DNA from: Ephydatia muelleri
Taxonomy: Eukaryota; Porifera; Demospongiae; Spongillida; Spongillidae
Assembly (NCBI GenBank): GCA_013339895.1
Contig: JABACO010000001.1
Location: 4,146,280 to 4,210,279 of the forward strand
DNA length: 64,000 nt
Direction: 5' to 3'
The translations under genes were made by a program, and so were the position numbers. The notes under the pieces were generated by a model that made no database searches, had not been told where the DNA came from, and saw only the letters and a list, made by a program, of their open reading frames with translations. This document shows, one piece after another, positions 1-13,400 of this stretch; the first letter of the stretch is position 1; every line of letters starts with the position of its first letter.

Positions 1-1465
1 AGATGTTATATAGGAAGGAAAAAGTCATCTGCTGTGATAGAGGGTATCTTTGCAAGAAAATATGTGTGTAAAATGTACATAACCCAAGCAGTCACACAGC
101 ATTTGTAGAGAAAGGCAGTGTGGCAAAGATCAACTCAGAGAAGTCAGCAGCTAAGGTGAGATATCCTCCTTCAGGGTGTCATGGGTTTACAGGGCAGCAG
201 TTGCATTCTATACGGTAAACTCAGAGATGGTGTTTTACAGAGTAGCAGCAAAAGAGCAAGGATACTCTGCTCATGAAGATTAAATTGAAATGTACTAACA
301 CATCTAGATTCTATATCTCGAGCAGTACTTACCTTTGATACTTCTGATTATCTCCCCTGTTGTTCATGCCAAAAATATATGTAACTTCAATAAGAGGGTT
401 TTTAGGGGATGACAAATTCGACCCCATTTAACCTTCCTTGAATTAGTTTGAGTAACGGAACATTTCAAATGCTGCAGGATGTAATGTTCAATTGCACATT
501 ATGCCTTACCCATCAAATACAGGCATCCAAACGGCATCAGTTCGCCATAGCCATCGCAGAACTAACACTAACACTAATTTGGACCATTTCACCTTTCATA
601 TCATGTTGTACTGGAGCAGCCGCCACATGAAACCGATATATAGCCCGCTCCCAGACCTAGTATTACACACTACCAGATACAAAATGCAACAGTATAGAAT
701 ATGTTATAATTTGTGCTGGAAAACTGGTGGTGAGGCGGAAGCTAGAAGTTGTGAGGAGTCTATATGACTTTCTCACCTTTCCCCTAGCCACTGCCAAAAG
801 GACACCATTTGCCTCGTGCTAAGCTTCCTGTACTCCGCATCCGTAGCCCTGGCTGCTGCTACCGCACAACATTTGATGATAAATTTGGCAGCCATTTTGA
901 TACAATTTTGGAATTTTGGTCTTGTTCAATTCAGCAGTAAGTCTGTATAACCCGTCGTACGAGATGCCGTAATGTAATCTCCGGCTGGGTTAATTCTGAG
1001 ATGCCACTGATAAAAACTGTTGTGATCCGAAGTATCTGCAATATACATGTAGACGCCGGTAAGGATAATCGGTATGGCAGAGAAGTTTACCAGGCGTGGG
1101 TGGGGAAAAAGTTCAATGTTTTGCGCCTGCGCAGTAGGTACTAATGCGGAGGAGGATGAGAAACAGTCCAACCGTTGGGTTGAATCCGAAATGCTCAGTC
1201 TACTGACAAAAGCTATCGTGATCCGAAGTATGTGCATACACTAGACGACATGGTAAGCATACAGTTACTTCGTGTGTGCATCGATATCGTGGAGATCTGT
1301 AATGGCGGTTAAGCGCTGGGTGGAGCAGCATTCGTAAAGGATGCAGCCACACAAGAGTACATGTACCATGGTACATAGCACCTTGCTAAAGGTACACAGA
1401 TTAATACTAAGCAATCATTTATTAATCTAAATCATGAAGAAAAAAAAAAAAAAAAACTGGTGGTA
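1..1465. other. Upstream flank, no convincing gene
   Basis: I see no convincing coding region here; open frames are short and have no recognisable domain. An imperfect direct repeat is visible at 1001-1045 and 1196-1239, both containing gatccgaagtat. A poly-A run ends just before the candidate first exon, at about 1439-1456. The segment probably contains the promoter and 5' untranslated region of the ankyrin gene, but I cannot place a TATA box or initiator with confidence. Confidence 0.4.
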
Positions 1466-1489
1466 ATGGCCGGTCGTCGCAGCTACAGT
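1466..1489 (+). CDS. Candidate first coding exon (8 codons)
   Basis: An ATG with G at -3 and G at +4 opens an eight-codon frame, MAGRRSYS, that ends at a gtaagg donor. Its length is divisible by three, so it joins in phase 0 to the first ankyrin exon at 1677. It lies just after a poly-A tract. This is the best visible start, but so short an exon can arise by chance; an upstream alternative first exon, including one outside the window, is not excluded. Confidence 0.4.
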
Positions 1490-4400
1490 GTAAGGCGAAA
1501 CGCTCGAAGCTAACGCCTTATGAACCCATTTCCCTGACAACTAGCCGCGTGATGTCTGGGGAAACCATTATTGCGAGAACCAGTATTTTTTGCTTCCAGT
1601 TTCAATTCAGTGGCTTTGTTACACGTGTCGTGTAGCCTAGTGACAAAATCCAAATGAAATTATTCCATCGCTGCAGGAGCATGGAAAGAAACTAAGAGAG
1701 GCAGCTAAAGATGGTGATGTGAAGGAGATTGCAAGACTTCTCAACCAAGGTGCAGAGATTAATGGTGCTGATGAGGTGAGATTAGCAACACATGTGTTAC
1801 AGCTGTGGGATCATAAAGGGTTTGCAGAATAGAGGTTTGATGGGCTGACCTTGTGACAGCTTCACATAATGATGTTCGACCCTTTCCTCGCATATGACTT
1901 CATAATGATTAATGCATTTAGCCCGATTTGTTTTGTACACTAACCTTATCCCAGTATCCGTACGCACTGACAGTAAAATCTGGCAATATTTTGTAATATG
2001 ATGATTCAGGGTGTTTAATTGGCTACTGAACCTAACTTTCTTGTTTAGTCTGATGTGTAATGAAGTAATTCAAGCATTGTTCGACTTGTTTGGGTTTATT
2101 TAGATCAGTCCATGCTCATTTCACCAAATTGCAATTAATTAACTTCATCAATAAATTTGACGATAAATGTGATCTACAGGGTTGTGGGACTCAGTAGAAT
2201 TTCTATCCCCCACCTGCTTTCCATAACCTAATGACGGGCCAGACCTGGGGAATGCACAGCATAACTCACATTCAGATGTCCATTACAATACTTGCTAAAA
2301 GGTGAATAACAGTATGATGTTCAGGGGGTGAGGTGCAGCCTACCACTGAGACCTCACAGTGTGAGGCATGTTGTGCTTTTTCTCTGTATATCCTAGTGTA
2401 CTCATTATCTTCTGTGGGTGCAGTGAGGGAAAGATGAGGTTGTGTGTACATGTATGCGACATTGGTGGTACTTGTTGTAATGTGTGCTAATCCTTGCAGA
2501 ATGGATCTACCGCACTGATCTTGGCATCAAATGAGGGGCATTTGGAGGGTGTGAAGGTTCTATTGGATACAGGTGCGGAGGTCAACATGCAGGATAAGGT
2601 ACGTACAGTTTCAGTAGGCCCATTCTGATTGATATATTTGCCCAGATGTGAGGCCTCCGTTTGTGAAGACTATTATTTAGTTAAACTGTGTGTCCTTGTG
2701 TACATAAAGCACATCTGTGTGAGGAATACAGTTTGATGTAGTCAAGTTCTATTCAAATGTAGACTGTGAATTCCTCTGGCTGCAATAATGTGGTAATGTA
2801 AATACGATAGTGTGCAAGGAAACTGAAAGATGTACAATACTGATGTGCCCTTTCCATGCAGGGTCACAGCTTGTAGTACTATAATGCTTAACCAAGAAGT
2901 GATACATTCAGGAGGGAAGGTGGTAGAGCATATGTACCCCTTGCACTGCAGCTAGGCGTTATGTGTGACCCACCTGAACCACCAGGGTTTTGCGCAATAC
3001 AGGTTTGATGGGCACGATTGATTCTGTGACAGCATCACATAATGAAGTTTGATCCGTTCCTCGTACATGACTTCATCATGAATGATGAATTTAGCCCGAT
3101 TTGTTTTTTACACTCACAATTATCCCAATATCGTTACTGAACTTGTAACTGCTGAATAACAGAATGATGGGGGTGAGGTACTGAGACCTCACAGTGAGAA
3201 GCATGTTGCGTTGTTAATCTGTGTGTACTAGTGCACTCTTTTCTGTGTGTGCAGCGAGGGAGAGATGGGTTGTGTGTTATTGGTACACGTATGCAACATT
3301 GAGGGTTCTAATTATAATGTGTACTAATCCTTACAGAATGGATGGACCGCACTGATGTGTTCATCATTTGAGGGGCATTTGGAGTGTGTTAAGGTTCTAT
3401 TGGATAAAGGTGCAGAGGTCAACATGCCGATGAAGGTAAGTGCAGTTTTAGTAGCCCCATTCTAATTGATATATTTACCCTGATGTGAGACCTCCCTGTG
3501 TGAAGATTGTTGTGTTGTAAAACTGTGTGTTCTTGAGTATTAATAGCACAATGAGGGTAATCTGTGTGCGGAATGCAGTTTAATTAGTCAAGTTCTAGGA
3601 AAATAGAATTATGTATTGTACTGGTGAGGTGTGTGGTCTCATCCCGCATTGTACTACGATGCTTGTCCATGTAGTGGTACATTCAAGAGGGAAGGTGGTA
3701 GAGCATATGTACCCTTTGCACTGCAGCTACGTGTTATGTGTAACCCATCAAATAGCTATGGTATCACACAGGGTTTTGCTCAATAAAGGCTTGACGAGTG
3801 CTGTGACGACAGCATCACATAATGAAGTTTGATTCTTTCCTCACCACATGACTTCATAATGAGTAAATGCATTTAATACTATTTGTTTTGTAAGCGCACC
3901 ATTATCCCGGTATCCTTATGCACAGACGGTACCACTTGTAAAGTCTGGTATTATTTTGTATGATGGTTCAGAGTGTTTCATTGGCTACTGAGCCTACCTT
4001 TCTTGTTTTGGTCTAATGTGTAATGAAGTAATGCAAGTATTATTGGACTTGTCTTGTGTTTATTTAGATCAGTCCATGCTCATTTCACCGAATTGCAATT
4101 AATTAACTTCGTCAAAAAATTTGAGCTATGGTGATCCCACAAGGTTTTGGGACTCAGTACATTGTCCTTTTCCGCACCCTCTGTAGCTTAATGACTGGCC
4201 AGACCTAGGGAATGTAATGTCTGCCAAATCCAGTCTAATATGATGTTTCAGGGTGTTTATTTTGCTAAATGAGCCTGTTCTCTGGTTTTGTGTTTTGACG
4301 CATAACACTGTGCCAATTAGATGTTTTCCGACCGTGTGTATGCACTCAGCTTACACGTTTATAACACCTGCGGTAAACACGGTGTATACAGCAGTCGATA

Positions 4401-7400
4401 ACTAGTGGAAGGAGACTGTCTTACACTCTAGTGTATGACACGTATATGGAGATGATAACAAGCGCACAACAAGTGTATTTAAAGTAAATGCAACACGAAA
4501 CTATCTGTACAACTCCGCATATTTATTATGCATTGTGACGATCGCATATTTTTATAATAGTTGGAAAATAAAATCAAAACGTATATGCAGATACATGTAA
4601 ATACAGTGCATGCACATGATCTGAGATGCCACCAAATTAAAGGCTCAGTGTTTGCAACTAGGATTTCACCATCCAGGCATGCAAACCAGCCGGGGCCGGT
4701 AACTGGAGAAGAGGTCCATCAATCCTTCCTTTCCTGGCCACTTTCCATATGTCTGTTCTCCGTCTTTGCAGTTCATCCATCCAATCATTTATCTTTCTGA
4801 TCTCCAGCGAGGCCATCTTCCCATCACCTCCGACATCATGCCAGTTACAATGCACTTCCATGGCTCCATTTCTTCATTTGTAAGGACTTTACTGCGGTGG
4901 TCTAATGACACTATATTTGTAACGCTATGATTATTTCACAAACGTACCCTTTGCTGTCTTGCTCATGCTCTTATTCGTTTTTGGCGATCCTCAGTAACTA
5001 CTCGCTTTAGAGACTTCCTGTAAGTTCTTATTGCAGCTAGAGAATAGAATAGATATTGAAAACAAATGAATGAATTGGAACAAAACACATGTGACTTACA
5101 CTGTACTTCTATGTATTGGAATTCACTTAGTTCCTGATGAAGTTTCTTGCAAACTCCTTCGTTATGGGCCCTTCCAAACTATATGCATGTGAATAAAATT
5201 TTTAGCAGAACTTACAAAAGCATGCTTGCTTACAGATTTACAAAGCTTATCAGGGTTGATAGCAGTCGTTATACGCAATCCACACCTCGGTGTATAACAT
5301 GCGTAAGTAGACTGAAACGCTTGTTATACATCGAGAGCAACGCCGTTATATGCCATAGTGGATAACACGTGTAATTCGAGCGAATACACAAGTTATGCAT
5401 GAAATGTATATGCAGCATTTACACATACGCGTATAACACGTGTATAACGGGCTGATACACCTTGTGGATAGTTTCAATCTGGCATGGTGTAATGAAATAA
5501 TACAGGCATTTTTTGGACTTCCGCACCCACCCCCTTGACCTAATGATCAGCCAAGACACAGCAAATGCACATCATCACCCACTTTCACACGACGATTACT
5601 GTATTTGTAACTGCTGATTACTAAGACCTCACAGTAAGAAGCATGTTGTGTTGTTATTCTGTGTGTCCTAGTGCACTCTCTTCTGTGCGTGCAGAGAGGG
5701 AGAGTTGAGTTGTGTGTTATTTGTACACGTATGCGACATTGAGAGTTCTAATTGTAATGTGTACTAATCCTTACAGGATGGATGGACCGCACTGATGTGT
5801 GCATCAAGTGAGGGGCATTTGGAGTGTTTTAAGGTTCTATTGGATAAAGGTGCGGATTTCAACATGCCGGATAAGGTAAGTGCAGTTTCAGTAGGCCTAT
5901 TCTGATTGATATGTTTTCCCTGATGTGAGACCTCCCTGTGTGAAGATTGTTGATTTGTAAAACTGTGTGTCCTTGTGTATAGATAGCACAATGAGTTTCA
6001 TCTGTGTGCGGAATGCAGTTTGATGTAGTCAAGTCAAATGTAGACTGTGATTTCTTATGGCTGCAAGAATGTGGTAATGTAATGGGAATACGATAGTGTG
6101 CAGGGAAACGGAAAGACAGTACTGTACTGATGTGGAGTGAGTGAGGTCCCTATTCCATGCGGGGTCACATCTTGTAGTACTACAATGCTTTACCAAAGAA
6201 GTGGTACATTCAAGAGGGAAGGTGGTAGAGCATACGTACCCCTTGCACTGCAGCTAGGCGTTACATGTCACCCATCAATTACCTGTGGTATCATACAGGG
6301 TTTTGCGCAATATAGGTTTGATGGGCACGATTGGCTCTGTGACAGCATTATAGAATGAAGTTTGATCCATTCCTTGCGCATGACTTCATAATGAATGATT
6401 TAGCCCCATTTGTTTTTTACACTAACCTTTATTCCAATATCCCTACTGAACTTGTAACTGCTGAATAACAGTATGATGGTCAGGGGATGAGGTACTGAGA
6501 AGCATGTTGCGTTGTTAATTCGTGTGTCCTAGTACACTCTCTTCTGTGTGTGCAGTGAGGGAGAGATGGGTTGTGTGTTATTTGTACACGTATGCGACAT
6601 TGAGGGTTCTAATTATAATGTGTACTAATCCTTACAGGATGGGTGGACTGCACTGATGTGTTTATCATTTGAGGGGCATTTGGAGTGTGTTAAGGTTCTA
6701 TTGGATAAAGGTGCGGAGGTCAACATGCAGATGAAGGTAAGTGCTTAGTAGGCCCATTCTGATTGAAATTTTTATCCAGATGCGAGACCTCCTCCCTGTG
6801 TGAAGATTGTTGTGTTGTAAAACAGTGTATCCTTGAGTATAAATAGCACAACGAGGGTTATCTGTGTGAGGAATGCAGTTTGATTAGTCAAGTTCTAGGA
6901 AAACAGAAGGATGTATTGTATTGGTGAGGTGTGAGGTCTCATCTCTCCAGGTTGATGTTGTACTACGATGCTTGTCCATGAAGTGGTACATTCAAGAGGG
7001 AAGGTGGTAGAGCCTACGTACCCCTTGCACTGCAGCTAGGTGTTATGTGTGACCCATCAATCAGCTGTGGTATCACACAGGGTTTTGTTCAATAGAGGTT
7101 TGATGACTGCGATTGACACTGTGACGACAGCATCACATAATTAAGTTTGATTGTTTCCTCACCACATGACTTCATAATGAGTAAATGCTTTTAACCCTAT
7201 TTGTTTTGTACATGCACCATTATCCCGGTCTCTTTATGCGCTGACGGTGCCACTTGTAAATATGATGATTCAAGGTGTTTAATTGGCAACTGAACCTACC
7301 TGAGGCTACTGAGCCTACCTGTCTTGTTTTGGTTTAATGTGTAATGAAGTAATACAAGTATTGTTCGACTTGTCTTGTGTTTATTTAGATCAGTCCATGC

Positions 7401-10400
7401 TCATTTCACCAAATTGCAATTGATTAACTTCATCAAAAAATTTGACTAATAGCTATGGTGATCCCACAAGGATTTGGGACTCAGTATAATATCATTTTCC
7501 ACACCCTCTGTGACTTAATGACCGGCCAGACCTAGGAAATGTAATGTCTGCAAATCCAGTCTAATATGATGTTTAAGGGTATTTATTTTGCTAACTGGGC
7601 CTGTTCTCTTGTTATGTTTTTGACGCGTAATGAAATAATGCAGGCATTTTTGGACTTCCGCACCCACCCCCTTGACCTAATGACCAGCCAGACACAGCAA
7701 ATGCACACCATTACCCACTTTCACACGTCGATTACTGTACTTGTAATTGCTGAATAACAGTATGATGGTCAGGGGATGAGGTACTAAGACCTCACAGTAT
7801 GAAGCATGTTGTGTTGTTAATCTGTGTGTCCTATTGCACTCTCGTCTGTGTGTGCTGTGAGTGAGAGTTGAGTTGTGTGTTATTTGTACATGTATGAGAC
7901 ATTGAGAGGTCTAATTATAATGTGTACTAATCCTTACAGGATGGATGGACCGCACTGATGTGTGCATCAAGTGAGGGGCATTTGGTGTGTGTTATGGTTC
8001 TATTGGATAAAGGTGCAGAAAGCAACATGCCGGATAAGGTAATTGCAGTTTTAGTAGGCCCATTCTGATTGATATATTTACCCAGATGTGAGACCACCCT
8101 GTGTGAAGATTGTTCTGTTATAAAACTGTGTGTCCTTGTGTATAATAGCACAATGAGGGTCATCTTTGTGCGGAATGCAGTTTGATCAGTCAAGTTCTAG
8201 GAAAATGAAATGATGTACTGTAACTGGTGTGGTGTGTGTGGCCAGGATGACGTTTTACTACGATGCTTGTCCATGAAGTGGTGGAGTGTATGCAGCTAGG
8301 CGTTATGTGTGACCCATCAATCAGCTGTGGTATCATACAGGGTTTTGCGCAATAGAAGTTTGATGGGCGCGACTGACTCTGTGACGACAGTATCACATAA
8401 TGTAAATTTCAATGGATTCACGTACTGATTTCTCAAAATGTATCCTGCATCAGAGTAGCTCCAGAAGTCACGGCAGACGTTAAGATGTCCGATAGATACT
8501 TTCAGTGCACTACACATGACTCGAAGTACTATACTTCAATAGACACAATCGTGGCTATACATTACTTTCAATTCCACAGTAAAGATGAGATAGCCTACTT
8601 TTCAATTGATTCTTGTGCGCATTTCTCAAAATGTATCTGTCATCAGGTTTGACCCTTTCCTCGCACATGACTTCATAATGAATAATGTTTTGTTCACTGA
8701 CCTTTATCCCAGTGTCGTTATGCACTGACAGTACCACTTGTAAAGTCTGGTAATAGTTTGTGACATGACGTTTCAGGGATTTTGATTGACTACTGAGCCT
8801 ACCTTTCTTGTTTTCATTTTACGTGTAATGAAGTAACAGAAGCATTGTTCGACTTGTGTTGTGTTTATTTAGATCATTTCACCAAATTGCAATTAATTAA
8901 TTTCAACAAAAAATGTGACTAATAGCTATGATAAATGCGGTGGTCTCAAAAGGTTTTGGGACTCAGTAGTATGTCCTTTGCCCCACAGTCTGAAGCTTAA
9001 TGACGAACCAGACCTAGGGAATGTAATGTCTGGAAATGTTTATACACTCACCTTTATCCTGGTATACTTATGCACTGACAGTACCACTGGTATTGGAATA
9101 TGACGTTTCAGGGTGTTTATTTTGGCTACTGAGCCTAACTTGCTTGTTTTGGTTTTATGTGTAATGATGTAATACAAGCATTATTCGTTTGTTTTAGATC
9201 AGTCCATGCTCATTTCACCAAATTGCAATTAATTAACTTCAGCAAAAAGTTTGACTAATAGCTATGATAAATGTGGTGGTCCCAAAAGGTTTTGGGACTA
9301 AGTAGAATGTCCTTTTCTCCACCCTCTGTGGCTTAACTCTTTGAACACCAAATGCATATGTACATGCAATCTCATACGACCATAACTATCTGTTGTGTAG
9401 ATTATTAACACCGGTTCCATGAGAATCGAATGATTTTTAGGCTTATTTTGTCGAGCCTGTATTTTAGAAAATTAGTCGGAAAAGGTTTATCATGCACAAA
9501 AGCGTTTGAAACTAGTAGTCCGACTATCTGCGTGAGGTTTAGCGCCATTTGTAGCATCCTATCTACTGTTAGTAGTAAGATGCATCTGTTTTTAGTTAAA
9601 TGGTTAAAAGCTTCACCGACAAAGGTACACTTTTTAAAATAGCCTTTTCGAGTGCCAAAAACAGTCTTAATATGCTTAACTACGTATGATGTGTAGCATT
9701 TGTGCACGTTTTGACTGTTTACTTCTGTGCGAGCATAGCAGTAGCAACGAGTATATCTTGCATCTCTGTGGTGGCTGAGTCCCCAGACCGCTAATTAGTC
9801 AGTGCGTAATGTTTTCCCATACATACTAACACACATCAATTGTACTCTCATTATTGATCAAAACCAGCTGCTTTCATTTGGTCTATTATACGCCTGAGGA
9901 GCTCTGGCTTATTTCCTGTTTTTGTGATGTGGTGGTGGCTTTAGGTATACCTCTAATTCTTCCTAGAGAGATCTTTTTTTGCATCTAGATGCTCATAGCT
10001 CACCCTTGCCTTCTTCTGCCTTCCACTTCCACAGCTCCCTCCATAACCTTCAGGTCTTGCATGCTTATAACCAGCAGCTTTCGGAGGCTCAGATTTCCTA
10101 CTGGTCTCTGGTACACACCTCTGATTTTGCCTACCAGTGGAAGCTCACTGAGTCTGATTAATTTCTGCAACTGCAGCTCATCTAGCCTGGCAAAAACGCC
10201 ATCAGGAGATATCATCTCTTTTCCCTGACCCTTACTCTCGCCAACCTTCCAACAAGTATGTATGACGCTATTAACCTCTGAGGTCAGCTCTGGTTGCATG
10301 GTCTTTTTAGTATGTGCCCAACCAGCAAAGAAATTTTGCTCAAAGGTTGTACAGGGTGCCTGGTTACCAAACACGTTTGATGCTCTGCAAATAGCACCAT

Positions 10401-13400
10401 TCACCAAAAAATCCATCCTAGTCAAAAGTCCATTGGTGTGCTGCATTGCAGTGCTGAGGACATCTCTAGGCATCATTGCCCCACAGCAAATGTGCTTCTC
10501 CAGCAACTTTGTTGAATTGAAATGGTACAGGCACTCACTACATTGTGGATAAGCTTCCTTTATTCTCTTTAATGCCTCCTGGTCCTCTCTTTGCTTACCC
10601 GGGAGAAAAAAACGGCGTTATCGCGCGTTATCGCGCTTGAAAAACGGCCATAACAACGCCAAATTACGCGGTCTTCAAAACGCTGTATCTTCTTGATTGT
10701 GCAATATAGTGGAGCTGCATTTTGCACATTTACAAAGCGGTCCTGTGTCTGTAGAAGTCCAAAGATGGTTTAGTTTGCGATGCATCGTTCCGAAGATATT
10801 CACATTCAAGTAAAGGGCTTGATTTCGCGGGGTTTTGTACTTGAAGCCCGCGAAATCTTGCTCTAAGTTGATTGTGAATATCTTCCGAACGATGCATCGC
10901 AAACTAAACCATCTTTGGACTTCTACAGACACAGGACCGCTTTGTAAATGTGCAAAATGCAGCTCCACTATATTGCACAATCAAGAAGATACAGCGTTTT
11001 GAAGACCGCGTAATTTGGCGTTGTTATGGCCGTTTTTCAAGCGCGATAACGCGCGATAACGCCGTTTTTTTCTCCCGGGTAGTTACATGCTCCAGCTCTC
11101 GCTGGCTCATGTGCTTACTTCTCTTCCTATACCGATTCTCATCCCTCCTTGCTTGCATATACCCACTGTTACTGACACTGTTCAAAGTCACTGTAAACCC
11201 CGTGAAGTTGATCCCTTCTGCATCCATTTGTGTCATCAGCGAGCAAGCATGACACAAAGGAATTGACACACAAGCTGACGAAGTCTTCTGTCCAAGGCAA
11301 TTGTAAAACTGGACTTGTTGCTTTCCTGCAGATATTACATACTGGGCAGCATAGAACTCAGAAATGCCAACAACGGTAGGAATAGCTGCAGCATAGTATG
11401 GAACCTGAAAGTTCGGTTTAACCAATACTGTTGTATTGCTCACAGAAGTGTTGATCAGTGCAACAGCAAGCTGCTTGAGGGTTGAAACATTTCGCCCTCC
11501 ATCTCCCTGCACTAGGTAAGCATCCACTTGAGTTTGTTGATGAGAGAAGTGGGTATCACATACATCTTTGCCACTTTGGGCCTCGTTATGATAATAGGCG
11601 ATGAGCTTTAACCCAGCAGCAGAGCAAACATAAGGAAGGAGCAGCTTGGTCTGCTTGCCAGCCAAGTTTTTGGCATTGTAATTCTGGACAATGAGCTTGG
11701 TGACATGGGGGAACTTCTGTTTCAAAGCATGAAGGGCAGCCTCCAAGCAGCTGAACCTATGTTGGCATCAGCCTTTTGCTCTCCCTGAACAATGCAGTCG
11801 AACAAGTGAAGACTAGGTGCACCCTCTTTGTTTTGTTCACCCTCCTCTTCCTCACCCTCATTCTCATCCTTGCCCACTTCTCCCTCTTGCTCAGACACCT
11901 CCTCTTGCTCACACTTCTCCTCTTGCTCACAATCCTCTTGCTCACACTCCTCTGCACATCTCTTGCTCACACTCTCTTGCTCACACTCCTCTTGCTCACA
12001 CTCCTCTTGCTCACACTCCTCTTGCTCACACTCCTCTTGCTCACACTCCTTGCTCACTCCTCTTGCTCACACTCCTCTTGCTCACACTCCTCTGCTCACA
12101 CTCCTCTTGCTCACACTCCTCTTGCTCACACTCCTCTTGCTCACACTCCTCTTGCTCCACTCCTCTTGCTCACACTCCTCTTGCTCACACTCCCTTGCTC
12201 ACACTCCTCTTGCTCACACTCTCTTGCTCACATCCTCTTGCTCACACTCCTCTTGCTCACTCCTCTTGCTCAACTCCTCTTGCTCACACTCCTCTTGCTC
12301 ACACTCCTCTTGCTCACACTCCTCTTGCTCACACTCCTCTTGCTCCACACTCCTCTTGCTCACACTCCTCTTGCTCACACTCCTCTTGCTCACACTCCTC
12401 TTGCTCACACTCCTCTTGCTCACACTCCTCTTGCTCACACTCCTCTTGCTCACACTCCTCTTGCTCACACTCCTCCTTGCTCACACTCCTCTTGCTCACA
12501 CTCCTCTTGCTCACACTCCTCTGCTCACACTCCTCTTGCTCACACTCCTCTTGCTCACACTCCTCTTGCTCACACTCCTCTTGCTCACACTCCTCTTGCT
12601 CACACTCCTCTTGCTCACACTCCTCTTGCTCACACTCCTCTTGCTCACACTCCTCTTGCTCACACTCCTCTTGCTCACACTCCTCTTGCTCACACTCCTC
12701 TTGCTCACACTCCTCTTGCTCACACTCCTCTTGCTCACACTCCTCTTGCTCACACTCCTCTTGCTCACACTCCTCTTGCTCACACTCCTCTTGCTCACAC
12801 TCCTCTTGCTCACACTCCTCTTGCTCACACTCCTCTTGCTCACACTCCTCTTGCTCACACTCCTCTTGCTCACACTCCTCTGCTCACACTTCCTCTTGCT
12901 CACACTCCTCTTGCTCACACTCCTCTTGCTCACACTCCTCTGCTCACACTCCTCCTGCTCACACTCCTCTTGCTCACACTCCTCTTGCTCACACTCCTCT
13001 TGCTCACACTCCTCTTGCTCACACTCCTCTTGCTCACACTCCTCTTGCTCACACTCCTCTGCTCACACTCCTCTTGCTCACACTCCTCTTGCTCACATTC
13101 CTCTTGCTCACACTCCTCTTGCTCACACTCCTCTTGCTCACACTCCTCGTCTTGCTCACACTCCTCCTCTTGCTCACACTCCTCCTCTGCTCACACTCCT
13201 CCTCTTGCTCACACTCCTCTTGCTCACACTCCTCCTCTTGCTCACACTCCTCCTCTTGTTCACACTCCTCCTCTTGCTCACACTCCTCTTCTTGCTCACA
13301 CTCCCGTCTTGCTCACACTCCTCGTCTTGCTCACACTCCTCCTCTTGCTCACACTCCTCCTCTTGCTCACACTCCTCCTCTTGCTCACACTCCTCTTGCT

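Larger units (their letters stand above)
1776..5776 (+). other. Introns between ankyrin exons 1 and 4, duplicated units
   Basis: Apart from the exons at 2500 and 3337 and the inserted element at 4306-5489, this is intron. The same sequence blocks recur after each ankyrin exon: a block with aaattgcaattaattaact, a block with gccagacctagggaatg, and the pre-acceptor gtgtactaatccttacag. They show that exon and intron were duplicated together. Open frames inside are not coding. Confidence 0.7.

Noticed and set aside
926-1237. 103-codon minus-strand frame
   Set aside because: It spans an imperfect direct repeat, has no domain and no supporting context.
8190-8737. Minus-strand frames in the intron
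   Set aside because: They overlap repeated intron sequence and the 244-bp insert; the same blocks carry stops in other units.
1776-9300. Regularly spaced repeats that might suggest a CRISPR array
   Set aside because: The repeats are exon-intron units of 0.8-2 kb with coding exons, in an animal-type gene; there are no short spacers.
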